A DNA stretch of 7,394 nucleotides from an uncultured Prevotella sp. (GCF_900549175.1 NZ_URNN01000152.1:1-7394), one strand, 5' to 3'; counted from the stretch's first letter, positions 1 through 6,984 are shown. Translations and numbers: made by a program. The notes: a model not told the origin generated them from the letters alone.

Positions 1-955
1 TGAACCCATATTGAAGTCAACGATATGGGGAGGTGAAAAGATAATTCCTTATAAGGAGATAGAAAGCAGTCAGAAACTTGTGGGCGAGAGCTGGGAACTC
101 TCGGGCGTAAAAGGCAACGAGTCGGTGGTGGCCAATGGCGAATATGCCGGAATGACGCTGCCGCAACTCATCGAACGCGAAGGTGCCAGCCTGCTTGGAA
201 AGGCCAATTTCGAGCGCTTCGGACTTGAGTTCCCGCTGCTCATCAAGTTCATCGACGCGCGTCAGGACCTGTCGATACAGGTGCATCCCGATGATGAACT
301 GGCCGCACGGAGACACGGTACGAAGGGAAAGACCGAGATGTGGTATGTGATGGATGCCGGCGAAGGGGCCCACCTGCGCTCCGGATTTGCGCGCAAGGTC
401 ACTCCCGATGAGTATGTTGCGAGCGTCGGGGACAACACCATCTGCGACCTGCTGGCCGATTACCGGATAGCGCCGGGCGACGTATTCTTCCTGCCCGCCG
501 GCCGGATACACTCGATTGGTGCGGGTTCTTTCATCGCCGAGATACAGCAGACATCCGACATAACCTACCGTATCTACGACTTCAACCGCCGCGATGCCAA
601 CGGCAACACGCGCGAACTGCACACCGAACAGGCCCGCGACGCCATATCTTATGACGTGCTTCCCGACTACCGCACGCACTATGATGAGTGCGACAACGAG
701 GAGACGCGGCTTGTTTCCTGCCCATACTTCACCACGTCGCTCTATGTTCTGACAGAGCCGAAGACCATCGACCTTTCATCGCTCGACAGCTTTGTGGTGC
801 TCATTGTCATGGAAGGCCGCGCCACCATCACCGATGACAAAGGCAACAGGACGGAGGTTCATCAGGGCGAAACGGTGCTGCTGCCTGCCGTTACAGGCAG
901 TGTGAGCGTTGTTCCGGAGGGCCGCATGAAGATGCTTTCAAGCTGCATATGCTGA
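1..955 (+). CDS. manA: Mannose-6-phosphate isomerase, class I (5' end cut by window edge)
   Basis: This enzyme interconverts mannose 6-phosphate and fructose 6-phosphate in the cytoplasm, feeding GDP-mannose synthesis or mannose catabolism. The reading frame is open to the left edge (codons from base 2 read E-P-I-L-K-S-T-I-W-G-G). That is the family's N-terminal PILK.TIWGG motif, so the gene starts upstream of the window and the TTG at 11 is not a true start. Counting that TTG as residue 1, the zinc-ligand signatures are Q90 and H92 in IQVHPDD, E109 in TEMWYV and H167 in GRIHSIG. The class I signature AEIQQTSDITYRIYDF follows, with R187 as the expected catalytic arginine. The rest is a C-terminal cupin-like beta domain (about 220-314). 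About 315 residues fits the short bacterial class I form. It ends at TGA 953-955, next to a possible terminator. The family assignment is clear; the true start is not visible. Confidence 0.93.
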   Translation, partial: EPILKSTIWGGEKIIPYKEIESSQKLVGESWELSGVKGNESVVANGEYAGMTLPQLIEREGASLLGKANFERFGLEFPLLIKFIDARQDLSIQVHPDDELAARRHGTKGKTEMWYVMDAGEGAHLRSGFARKVTPDEYVASVGDNTICDLLADYRIAPGDVFFLPAGRIHSIGAGSFIAEIQQTSDITYRIYDFNRRDANGNTRELHTEQARDAISYDVLPDYRTHYDECDNEETRLVSCPYFTTSLYVLTEPKTIDLSSLDSFVVLIVMEGRATITDDKGNRTEVHQGETVLLPAVTGSVSVVPEGRMKMLSSCIC

Positions 956-962
956 TTTTTTT
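938..962 (+). terminator. Possible intrinsic terminator overlapping the manA stop codon
   Basis: A short stem pairs TC(A)AGC (938-943, one bulged A) with GCTGA (951-955) around a 7-nt loop. It is followed directly by seven T residues (956-962). The stem is short, only five pairs, but its placement at the stop codon and the clean T tract fit a factor-independent terminator. This would separate manA from fabD, which has its own promoter downstream. Confidence 0.4.
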
Positions 963-1005
963 GCATGCAGACTGCGGCATGAAGAGGCATTTTAGTGCCG
1001 TTTTC

Positions 1006-1036
1006 TTGCCTGTGTAGTGAAAAAGTGTTACCTTTG
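1006..1036 (+). promoter_or_regulatory. Bacteroidota-type promoter for fabD
   Basis: TACCTTTG at 1029-1036 matches the Bacteroidota -7 consensus TAnnTTTG, and TTG at 1006-1008 lies 20 bp upstream where the -33 TTTG element is expected. Transcription would start near 1042-1044, giving an A/T-rich leader of about 30 nt before the fabD ATG at 1075. The leader contains no Shine-Dalgarno sequence, as is usual in this phylum. The match is by eye to the published consensus. Confidence 0.65.
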
Positions 1037-1074
1037 CAGCCGTAATATATTTATTATAAACATTTTAAGAAGAT

Positions 1075-1959
1075 ATGAAAGCATTCGTTTTTCCCGGTCA
1101 GGGAGCACAGTTTGTGGGTATGGGCAAAGACCTGTACGACAACAACGGGTTGGCAAAAGAGCTTTTTGAGAAAGCAAATGATATTCTCGGTTACAGAATT
1201 ACCGACATAATGTTCAACGGAACTGACGATGAACTGAAGCAGACCAAGGTTACACAGCCTGCCGTTTTCCTGCATAGCGTTATCTCGGCACTCTGCATGG
1301 ACGGTGACGCAAAGCCCGAAATGGTGGCCGGTCACTCTCTCGGAGAGTTCTCGGCTCTTGTCGTTGCCGGTGCATTGAGTTTCGAAGACGGTCTTAAGCT
1401 GGTTTATGCACGTGCCATGGCGATGCAGAAAGCCTGCGACGTGGCTCCATCGACGATGGCCGCCATCGTTGGTTTGGCAGACGAGAAGGTAGAGGAAGTG
1501 TGTGAGCAAGTCAACCGCGCAGGTCACGTTGTGGTGCCTGCCAACTATAATTGCCCCGGACAGCTTGTGATATCCGGCAACATCGAGGCCATCAACGAGG
1601 CATGTGAGCAGCTGAAGGCAGCCGGTGCCAAGCGTGCCCTGCCGCTGAAGGTGGGTGGCGCTTTCCACTCTCCGCTCATGCAGCCCGCCAAGGACGAGCT
1701 TCAGGCAGCCATCGAGAAGACAGAGTTTGCGGCTCCCAAGTGCCCGATATACCAGAATGTTGACGGCAAGCCCCACACCGACCCGGCCGACATCAAGGCC
1801 AATCTTATAGCACAGCTCACGAGCAGTGTGCGCTGGACGGCAAGCGTTCAGAATATGATTGCCGACGGTGCCGACGACTTCACGGAGTGCGGTCCCGGCA
1901 AGGTGTTGCAGGGAACTATCGGTCGTATTGACAGAAATGTGACTGCCCACGGCATCTAA
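1075..1959 (+). CDS. fabD: Malonyl-CoA:ACP transacylase
   Basis: FabD moves the malonyl group from coenzyme A to acyl carrier protein, supplying the extender unit for type II fatty-acid synthesis in the cytoplasm. The 294-residue product has the full family pattern: FPGQGAQ at 6-12 (oxyanion-hole glutamine), the nucleophile elbow GHSLGE with S88, an arginine in YARAMAMQ (R113) that binds the malonyl carboxylate, and the catalytic histidine H198 in GAFHSPLM. The C-terminal ECGPGKVLQG signature is also present. A small ferredoxin-like subdomain lies at about 128-195. Length is normal for FabD (about 300). The ATG at 1075 is the first codon of the conserved start and follows a recognisable promoter. 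No other fatty-acid gene is adjacent, so it is probably monocistronic or co-transcribed with the downstream amylase gene through the hairpin at 2000-2094. Confidence 0.96.
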   Translation: MKAFVFPGQGAQFVGMGKDLYDNNGLAKELFEKANDILGYRITDIMFNGTDDELKQTKVTQPAVFLHSVISALCMDGDAKPEMVAGHSLGEFSALVVAGALSFEDGLKLVYARAMAMQKACDVAPSTMAAIVGLADEKVEEVCEQVNRAGHVVVPANYNCPGQLVISGNIEAINEACEQLKAAGAKRALPLKVGGAFHSPLMQPAKDELQAAIEKTEFAAPKCPIYQNVDGKPHTDPADIKANLIAQLTSSVRWTASVQNMIADGADDFTECGPGKVLQGTIGRIDRNVTAHGI

Positions 1960-1999
1960 TAATGCATCTGTGCACACGCAGTAGGATGCACGAAAGAAA

Positions 2000-2094
2000 A
2001 TTATAGGGATAGATTCGCCCGTCAGCCTGCTCCGGCATGCCGTTTGTGAAAGCATGTGGTGCGGTGGCATGATGGAGGAGTTTATCCCTATAAT
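2000..2094 (+). repeat. 95-nt imperfect hairpin with 12-bp perfect terminal inverted repeats
   Basis: ATTATAGGGATA (2000-2011) is the exact reverse complement of TATCCCTATAAT (2083-2094). Inside, pairing continues with interruptions: 2012-2016 with 2078-2082, 2019-2024 with 2070-2075, about 2027-2033 with 2058-2064, and 2035-2040 with 2052-2057. The loop is around 2041-2051, so nearly the whole stretch can fold into one rod. Several pairs are G-U on the + strand RNA (for example 2012-2082, 2014-2080, 2021-2073) and would be C-A mismatches on the other strand. This favours a + strand transcript from the fabD-amylase interval. There is no T tract after the right arm, so it is not an ordinary + strand terminator. 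It could be an mRNA processing or stability element, a structured leader, or a small non-autonomous mobile element; no clear target-site duplication is visible. Confidence 0.6.
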
Positions 2095-2136
2095 GCTTTA
2101 AAACTATTATAAGCCAATGAATAAATTTTGTATATT

Positions 2137-3801
2137 ATGGGAAAAGTAATCATTTATCAGATATTTACCCGTCTCTTCGGCAACCGCAATGACACGTGCC
2201 TGAAGAACGGAACCCTGCAGGAGAACGGCTCAGGCAAGATGAATGACTTCGATGCTGCCACGCTGAAGCGCATCAAGTCGCTGGGCATCACGCACGTGTG
2301 GTATACGGGTGTCATCCGTCATGCCACCACTACCGACTATTCCGCCCACGGAATACCGCGGCAGCATCCGGCCGTGGTGAAGGGAAAGGCCGGTTCGCCG
2401 TATGCCATTGCCGACTATTATGACATCGACCCCGACATTGCCGTAGATGTGGACAGGCGTATGGCGGAGTTCGAAGCTCTTGTCAGGCGTACACACAAGG
2501 CCGGCATGAAAGTTGTCATTGACTTTGTTCCAAACCATGTTGCGCGCCAGTACCGGTCGGTGTGCAGGCCTGACGGCGTGCGTGACCTTGGCGAGGACGA
2601 TGACCGTGGCATGCACTTCTCCACCCGAAACAACTTCTACTACTGTTGGGGACAGCCCTTTGAGGCCGACATCGACCTGTATGGCGGTGAGAAGGAGCCG
2701 TACGGTGAGGTGCCTGCGCGTGCCACGGGAAACGACTGTTTCGGCAACCGGCCCGGCCGTAACGACTGGTATGAGACGGTGAAGCTGAACTATGGAGTCG
2801 ACTATTGCGATGCCGGCGGACGCTCGGAGCACTTCCATCCGATACCCGACACATGGAACAAGATGACCGACATACTGCTTTTCTGGGCGGCGAAGGGCGT
2901 TGACGCCTTCCGCTGCGATATGGCCGAGATGGTGCCGGCGGCCTTTTGGGCGTGGGCAACCGACAAGGTTAAGTACCGTTATCCCGACATCAAGTTCATC
3001 GGCGAGGTGTATAATCCGGCGCAGTACCGCAATTATATAGGTGCCGGTTTCGACTGGCTCTACGACAAGGTTGGCATGTATGACTGTGTGCGCGACGTCA
3101 TCTGCGGCCGCCGCCGTGCCTCAGATATAACGCAGCAGTGGCAGGCAACGGATGACATAGGGGCAAACATGCTGTATTTCCTCGAGAATCATGACGAGCA
3201 GCGCGTGGGCAGTGACTTCTTTGCCGGCGACGGACGCAAGGGTATACCCGGTCTTGTTGTCAGTGCGTTGATGCGGAATAACCCCGTGATGATATATGCC
3301 GGACAGGAGTTTGGTGAGTGTGGCATGGACGAGGAGGGCTTCAGCGGACATGACGGCCGCACGACGATATTCGACTACTGGTGTGTTCCGACCATCAGTC
3401 ACGGCTATTTCGACCGCCGCAAGATGACCCGTGGCGAGAAGGAACTGGAGAAAATGCACTCCAAGGTGCTCAACATCGCCCTTACGGAGAGTGCCGTTAC
3501 CGACGGCATGTTCTACGACCTGATGTATGTGAACGGGGAGATAGGCGACCGTGTGTACGCTTTCCTGCGCAAGAGTGGCAGCGAACTGCTTCTTGTGGCG
3601 GCCAACTTCTCGGGCGAAAACGCCGATTGCGGCATAGTGATACCGCGCCATGCCTGCGACTGGCTCGGCATAGGCGAGGGCGTACGCGAGGCTGTCGAAC
3701 TGCTTTCCGGCAGCAAGGGCGTATTGGATATCGTGGCCGATGCGCCTGTACGGGTATCTGTTCCGGCGTATGGCGGTGTGGTGTGGAAAGTCACTTTATA
3801 G
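2137..3801 (+). CDS. GH13 alpha-amylase-family glycoside hydrolase, cytoplasmic
   Basis: The product belongs to the GH13 family, which acts on alpha-1,4 or alpha-1,6 glucosidic bonds of starch, glycogen or maltodextrins with retention. The four conserved regions are present: DFVPNH (129-134), GVDAFRCD with R259 and nucleophile D261, FIGEVYN with acid/base E290, and ENHDE with N351-H352-D353. The (beta/alpha)8 barrel runs from about 1 to 430, with a long domain-B insertion (about 135-235), and is followed by a C-terminal beta-sandwich ending near 554. The N-terminus MGKVIIYQIFTRLFGN enters the first barrel strand directly, with no signal peptide, so the enzyme should stay in the cytoplasm and act on imported oligosaccharides or glycogen. 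The ATG at 2137 is chosen over an in-frame TTG at 2128 because it begins the conserved barrel strand. Exact subfamily and substrate cannot be read from sequence alone. A gap of 69 bp separates it from the next gene, so co-transcription is plausible. Confidence 0.93.
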   Translation: MGKVIIYQIFTRLFGNRNDTCLKNGTLQENGSGKMNDFDAATLKRIKSLGITHVWYTGVIRHATTTDYSAHGIPRQHPAVVKGKAGSPYAIADYYDIDPDIAVDVDRRMAEFEALVRRTHKAGMKVVIDFVPNHVARQYRSVCRPDGVRDLGEDDDRGMHFSTRNNFYYCWGQPFEADIDLYGGEKEPYGEVPARATGNDCFGNRPGRNDWYETVKLNYGVDYCDAGGRSEHFHPIPDTWNKMTDILLFWAAKGVDAFRCDMAEMVPAAFWAWATDKVKYRYPDIKFIGEVYNPAQYRNYIGAGFDWLYDKVGMYDCVRDVICGRRRASDITQQWQATDDIGANMLYFLENHDEQRVGSDFFAGDGRKGIPGLVVSALMRNNPVMIYAGQEFGECGMDEEGFSGHDGRTTIFDYWCVPTISHGYFDRRKMTRGEKELEKMHSKVLNIALTESAVTDGMFYDLMYVNGEIGDRVYAFLRKSGSELLLVAANFSGENADCGIVIPRHACDWLGIGEGVREAVELLSGSKGVLDIVADAPVRVSVPAYGGVVWKVTL

Positions 3802-3870
3802 CACGCTGTACCTCATTTGCCGGGTGGGCGAAACACTTTTTGTATCAGAAAATCATAAACAACAGCTATA

Positions 3871-4371
3871 ATGGAACAGGAACCGGTATTGAACGAACAC
3901 AATAAGGAAGAGTTTCCGCCGAGTCATACGGCGGAACATCTTCTTAATCAGACTATGATAAGGATGTTCGGATGCGGGCGTTCGTGCAATGCCCACATAG
4001 AAAGGAAGAAGAGCAAGATAAGCTACACGCTCGACCATAAGCCCGACCGCAGGGAGGAAAAGGCCATTGCCGACAGGATGAACGAGCTGATAGCGGAGGA
4101 CATGCCTGTGACATTCGAGTTTGTAAAGCGCTCGGAACTGACAGATGAGAGTACGGGAAGGGGAGGGCGTTTCGAGGGTGTCTCGCTCGACAAGCTGCCG
4201 GAAGATGCTTCGGAGACAATACGTCTGGTGCGCATCGGCGACTATGATGTCTGCCCGTGTATAGGCAGGCATGTGCGTTCTACGGCGCAGATAGGGCGTT
4301 TTGAGATGCTCGGCACAAACTGGGACGAGCAGACCCGTTCGTTCCGCATACGTTTCAAGGTGATTCAGTGA
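3871..4371 (+). CDS. AlaX-like stand-alone alanyl-tRNA editing domain protein
   Basis: This 166-residue protein resembles the second additional domain of alanyl- and threonyl-tRNA synthetases (tRNA_SAD), which hydrolyses mischarged aminoacyl-tRNA, typically Ser- or Gly-tRNA(Ala). The sequence shows the zinc motif HxxxH as H19-TAE-H23 in SHTAEHLLNQ near the N-terminus, and the second half, CxxxH, as C130-IGR-H134 in CPCIGRHV. The order and spacing fit AlaX proteins and the AlaRS editing site. Length matches the small AlaX class, with no synthetase catalytic domain and no C-terminal dimer domain. A glycine-rich turn (STGRGGRFEGV, about 93-103) lies between the two motifs. The N-terminus is acidic, with no signal peptide. 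It follows the amylase gene by 69 bp on the same strand and converges on the exported-protein gene, 21 bp away. The domain call is strong; the actual tRNA specificity is inferred only. Confidence 0.8.
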   Translation: MEQEPVLNEHNKEEFPPSHTAEHLLNQTMIRMFGCGRSCNAHIERKKSKISYTLDHKPDRREEKAIADRMNELIAEDMPVTFEFVKRSELTDESTGRGGRFEGVSLDKLPEDASETIRLVRIGDYDVCPCIGRHVRSTAQIGRFEMLGTNWDEQTRSFRIRFKVIQ

Positions 4372-4392
4372 TGTGGCCGTGTTGCCGGAGAT

Positions 4393-5091
4393 TTATCGGC
4401 ACATAACGTCACGCATGAAGTCCGAGAGGTAAGGCCCGCGGTCTTCGCTTCTCGATACGGACATCTGTATGCTGAAACTCGGACTTACATTGTAACGTAC
4501 GGCGGCGCCTATGCGGTCGCCCATGTCGCCCATGTCGTACAGCGGCATGGGTATTCGGTTGTTTGTCATCGACTTCTGGCCGTACAGGTAGGCCTCCCAA
4601 TGGTCGTTGAACCTGTATCCCAACATGGCGTTTAAGCCCGCGTCACGGTATATGTGGCTTGTCCAGTTGATGTTGTTGAAGTAGCCTCCAATGGCAAGCG
4701 ACAGTCTCTCGGTGAGCGGTACGGCGTACATGGCTGCTATGTTTTGGCTGAATCCGGCACCTTTGGGCGCATGTTTGCCGAATGTGGCAAACACCGACAG
4801 ACCGAGATTTACGTTCAGTCCCTTGTGCAGGTCCCAGTCGTATAGGCCGAGAAAGTCAGTGGGGTAGGAGCACAGCCGCATCCCGCCGTAGCGGTTGAGC
4901 GGCGGGAGCGACAGCGAGTCTTTGCCATTTGTTGTGTATACGTCATTATTTGTTGTATATACATCGTTATTCTGTATGTAAACGCCGTCTGTCGTTCCGG
5001 CGTTTGTGCTTGTCGGAACTTCCCCGTTTGTCTGTGCGCCAACAGAAACGCACAGCAGCAGACTGCATATTATGGCTGATTGTCTTCTCAT
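4393..5091 (-). CDS. Exported protein of unknown function, probable outer-membrane barrel
   Basis: I do not recognise this 232-residue protein as a named family. It begins with a type I signal peptide: M-R-R-Q, a hydrophobic stretch at about 6-18, and a VGA-Q site suggesting cleavage after A19. No convincing lipobox is seen, although cysteines lie at 9 and 14. A low-complexity Asn/Thr-rich linker (about 21-58) contains the tandem heptapeptide NNDVYTT at 41-47 and 48-54. The remainder (about 65-225) has alternating polar and hydrophobic residues, many Tyr/Phe/Trp and Gly, and strand-like segments such as GLNVNLGLSVFATF, LSLAIGGYF, AGLNAMLGYRF and AAVRYNVSPSFSIQMSVSR. This fits a small beta-barrel of the outer membrane. 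The C-terminus (DVMCR) lacks the usual final aromatic residue. The promoter and a palindrome sit immediately upstream. It runs tail-to-tail toward the AlaX-like gene. Confidence 0.75.
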   Translation of the reverse strand: MRRQSAIICSLLLCVSVGAQTNGEVPTSTNAGTTDGVYIQNNDVYTTNNDVYTTNGKDSLSLPPLNRYGGMRLCSYPTDFLGLYDWDLHKGLNVNLGLSVFATFGKHAPKGAGFSQNIAAMYAVPLTERLSLAIGGYFNNINWTSHIYRDAGLNAMLGYRFNDHWEAYLYGQKSMTNNRIPMPLYDMGDMGDRIGAAVRYNVSPSFSIQMSVSRSEDRGPYLSDFMRDVMCR

Positions 5092-5110
5092 CTTTGCAGG
5101 AGCAAAGTTA
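5092..5110 (-). promoter_or_regulatory. -7 promoter element with overlapping palindrome, upstream of the exported-protein gene
   Basis: Read on the - strand, TAACTTTG (5110-5103) matches the Bacteroidota -7 consensus TAnnTTTG and lies only 11 bp before the ATG at 5091. Transcription would therefore begin a few bases before the start codon, giving an almost leaderless message. No good -33 TTTG is present at the usual 19-21 bp distance (the bases there read TTAT). A perfect 6-bp inverted repeat, CTTTGC-TCCT-GCAAAG (5107-5092), overlaps the -7 box and abuts the start codon. It could be an operator or a short hairpin. Confidence 0.5.
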
Positions 5111-5192
5111 GTGTTTTTATTTCAACCGGCATAATTCTGCGGTGGCGATTTAGACTTATTTGTTATTTTTTTAATACTTTGATTCCTTTATT

Positions 5193-5240
5193 ATAAGAAA
5201 AGAGCCGTATCATCACCCCGTTGGTTATGATACGGCTCTT
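5193..5240 (-). terminator. Strong intrinsic terminator of rng
   Basis: AAGAGCCGTATCAT (5200-5213) and ATGATACGGCTCTT (5227-5240) are exact reverse complements, making a 14-bp stem. Three further pairs (5215-5217 with 5223-5225) extend it beyond one mismatch. On the - strand the stem is followed by TTCTTAT, giving a TTTTCTTA-type U-rich tail once the last stem bases are counted. It lies about 80 bp past the rng stop codon. On the + strand there is no U tract, so it acts on leftward transcription and insulates rng from the exported-protein gene. Confidence 0.88.
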
Positions 5241-5318
5241 GCTCTGTATAGACGGTTATGCCGTGTTGCGGCTAACCATTCTTCGGAAACCTTCTGTCTG
5301 CAGAAAATTCCGTTTCCG

Positions 5319-6893
5319 TCATTTGGTTTCAATCTCCTCTTTCATGTCGATGAACTGTCCGTCCTTGTCGTAAATCTCATATTGCAGGAAAGCCATTTTC
5401 TGCGATGGAACGACATTGACACCCCAGCCGTACTTTATCTGCCACCTGCGTTTCATGGAAACAAGGCCCTGATTGATATAGGCGGCAACGTACGGATGGA
5501 CATGCAGATAGAACTTCTTGATGCCTATCTTGTTTACCAGGCGGTCAATTTTACTCTCAAGTTGGTCTGTAAACAGTATGCTCGACTTAATCTTTCCACG
5601 TCCGAAACATGTTGGACAGGTCTCTTCCACGTTCACATCCATGGCCGGACGAACCCGCTGGCGCGTAATCTGCATCAGTCCGAATTTGCTTAGCGGCAGG
5701 ATGTTATGTCTTGCACGGTCTTTCTGCATGTTCTTGCACATGCGCTCGTAAAGCAGCTGACGGTCTTCGGCCAGATTCATGTCGATGAAGTCCACAACGA
5801 TTATTCCTCCCATATCGCGCAGACGGAGCTGGCGTGCCAATTCGTCGGCAGCTCCGAGATTCACCTCCAGTGCGTTGGCCTCCTGGCCGTTTTCAGAGCG
5901 GGTGCGGTTTCCGCTGTTCACATCCACCACGTGAAGAGCTTCGGTGTGTTCTATTATGAGATAAGCACCGCGCTTGTAGTTCACCGTTTTACCGAAGCCC
6001 GACTTAATCTGTTTCGTGACGTTGAAATTGTCGAAGATGGGAACCTGTCCCGTATACCGCTTCACTATGTCCGCCTTTTCCGGGGCGATGAGTTTCACAT
6101 AGTCCTTCACTTGTCCGAAAATCTCTTCGTCGTTCACGTAGATACCGTCGTAGGTGGGGTTGAACAGGTCGCGCAGCAGTGCAACGGCCCTGCCCGTTTC
6201 TTCGAATATCACTTGTGGCCGCTCGGTGGTTTTCTGTACTTTTGTGATAGCGTCCTCCCAACGCTTCAACAGCACCTTCAGCTCGGTGTCCAGTTCGGCC
6301 ACGCGCTTTCCTTCTGCGGATGTGCGCACAATCACTCCGAAGTTCTTTGGCTTGATGCTCTGTATGAGCTGCTTCAGTCTTGCCCTTTCCTCGCTCTTTT
6401 TTACTTTTGAAGAGACGGAAACCTTATCGTTGAACGGTATCAGCACCAGATACCGGCCTGCGAAACTTAGCTCACACGTCAGTCGCGGCCCCTTGGTGGA
6501 TATCGGTTCCTTTACAATCTGCACCATCACTTCCTGTCCCACCTTTAGCGTTGTCTGTACGCTTCCGTCCTTTTTCAGGTCGGGCAGGCGCGATGCCTTC
6601 GATATCGGATAAAGTTTCTTTTTGTCGCTTTGTACCTGTTTGAGATACTTCTCGTAAGAGTTGAATTGAGAACCTAAATCCAGATAATGCAAGAAGGCGT
6701 CTTTCTCGAATCCTACATCAACGAAACATGCGTTCAGTCCGGGCATGAGCTTCCTCACCTTTGCTATGTAGATGTTGCCCACGGAGAATGATGCAGAGCG
6801 CGGTTCGCTCTGATATTCCACAAGGCTTTTGTCTTCAAGCAGGGCTATGGATATCTCTTTCGGCCGGCCGTCGATAATAACTTCGCTTGTCAT
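5319..6893 (-). CDS. rng: Ribonuclease G (RNase E/G family endoribonuclease)
   Basis: This is an endoribonuclease of the RNase E/G family that cuts single-stranded A/U-rich RNA, acting in rRNA 5' maturation and mRNA decay in the cytoplasm. The 524-residue product carries an S1-type RNA-binding domain (about 38-140, with GNIYIAKVRKLMPGLNACFVDVG) and a 5'-sensor/RNase H-like region (about 150-300). The catalytic core holds the metal-binding aspartates D324 in VVDVNSG and D368 in VVDFIDMN, and the zinc-link motif CPTC (C426, C429) in ETCPTCFGRGKI. A C-terminal small domain follows (about 440-524). It lacks the long disordered degradosome scaffold of E. coli RNase E, so it is of the RNase G type. 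The ATG at 6893 starts directly at the conserved N-terminus MTSEVIIDG. It is preceded by a 138-bp leader with dyad symmetries and the genes for a 29-residue ribosomal-type protein and HU on the same strand, and it ends in a strong terminator. Confidence 0.95.
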   Translation of the reverse strand: MTSEVIIDGRPKEISIALLEDKSLVEYQSEPRSASFSVGNIYIAKVRKLMPGLNACFVDVGFEKDAFLHYLDLGSQFNSYEKYLKQVQSDKKKLYPISKASRLPDLKKDGSVQTTLKVGQEVMVQIVKEPISTKGPRLTCELSFAGRYLVLIPFNDKVSVSSKVKKSEERARLKQLIQSIKPKNFGVIVRTSAEGKRVAELDTELKVLLKRWEDAITKVQKTTERPQVIFEETGRAVALLRDLFNPTYDGIYVNDEEIFGQVKDYVKLIAPEKADIVKRYTGQVPIFDNFNVTKQIKSGFGKTVNYKRGAYLIIEHTEALHVVDVNSGNRTRSENGQEANALEVNLGAADELARQLRLRDMGGIIVVDFIDMNLAEDRQLLYERMCKNMQKDRARHNILPLSKFGLMQITRQRVRPAMDVNVEETCPTCFGRGKIKSSILFTDQLESKIDRLVNKIGIKKFYLHVHPYVAAYINQGLVSMKRRWQIKYGWGVNVVPSQKMAFLQYEIYDKDGQFIDMKEEIETK

Positions 6894-6929
6894 TCTTTAC
6901 AATTCTGTTGTTTTCTCGTTTGATTAGTG

Positions 6930-6944
6930 TTCTGTTAAACAGAA
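6930..6944. promoter_or_regulatory. 15-bp operator-like palindrome in the rng upstream region
   Basis: TTCTGTT-A-AACAGAA has two perfect 7-bp arms around one central base. It is centred 44 bp upstream of the rng start codon. The same half-site appears again as TTCTGTT at 6903-6909 and, inverted, as TTAACAGA at 7001-7008. A one-base spacer is too tight for a full RNA hairpin, so a DNA-binding dyad is the more natural reading, though no regulator is identified. Confidence 0.4.
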
Positions 6945-6945
6945 A

Positions 6946-6984
6946 GGGTGTGCCCAAGTCCGCATGGACTTATCTGACACACTC
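6946..6984 (-). terminator. Hairpin between the small ribosomal-type gene and rng (terminator or attenuator)
   Basis: A stem-loop has a perfect inner helix, AAGTCC-GCAT-GGACTT (6956-6971), and an outer helix of GGGTGTG (6946-6952) with CACACTC (6978-6984). The two are separated by an asymmetric internal loop. On the - strand it is followed by TTTCTGTTT, a moderate U-rich tail. It lies about 48 bp after the stop of the 29-residue gene and 52 bp before the rng start. It may end or attenuate the HU/small-protein transcript. A T run (6991-6995) on the other side means a bidirectional role cannot be excluded. Confidence 0.5.

Noticed and set aside
11..13. TTG as a start codon for manA
   Set aside because: The conserved PILK.TIWGG motif extends to the left of it in frame, so the gene begins outside the window.
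17..679. A 220-codon open frame on the - strand opposite manA
   Set aside because: Antisense shadow of manA; the + strand frame carries the zinc-ligand and isomerase motifs.
1054..2070. A 338-codon open frame on the - strand opposite fabD
   Set aside because: It is the antisense shadow of fabD, whose motifs are complete; the antisense translation is rich in Cys, His and Arg with no recognisable domain.
2122..2130. TAAATTTTG as a -7 promoter box for the amylase gene
   Set aside because: It has one base too many between TA and TTTG, and would place the transcript start on the ATG itself.
2128..2136. TTG at 2128 as the amylase start, adding three residues
   Set aside because: The ATG at 2137 begins the conserved barrel strand (MGKVIIYQIFTRLF), and the added residues have no counterpart I know of.
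4383..4401. TGCCG/CGGCA stem with a 9-nt loop in the convergent gap as a shared terminator
   Set aside because: Only five base pairs, no T tract on either side, and it overlaps the last codons of the exported-protein gene.
4510..4540. Repeated GCCCATGTC giving MGDMGD in the exported protein
   Set aside because: Only two short units; a chance or minor slippage repeat with no visible structural meaning.
5200..5240. The 14-bp inverted repeat as a mobile-element end or operator
   Set aside because: Position after rng, stem strength and the U-rich tail on the - strand explain it as an intrinsic terminator.
5706..6410. A 234-codon open frame on the + strand opposite rng
   Set aside because: Antisense shadow of a clear RNase E/G gene; its translation shows no family motif.
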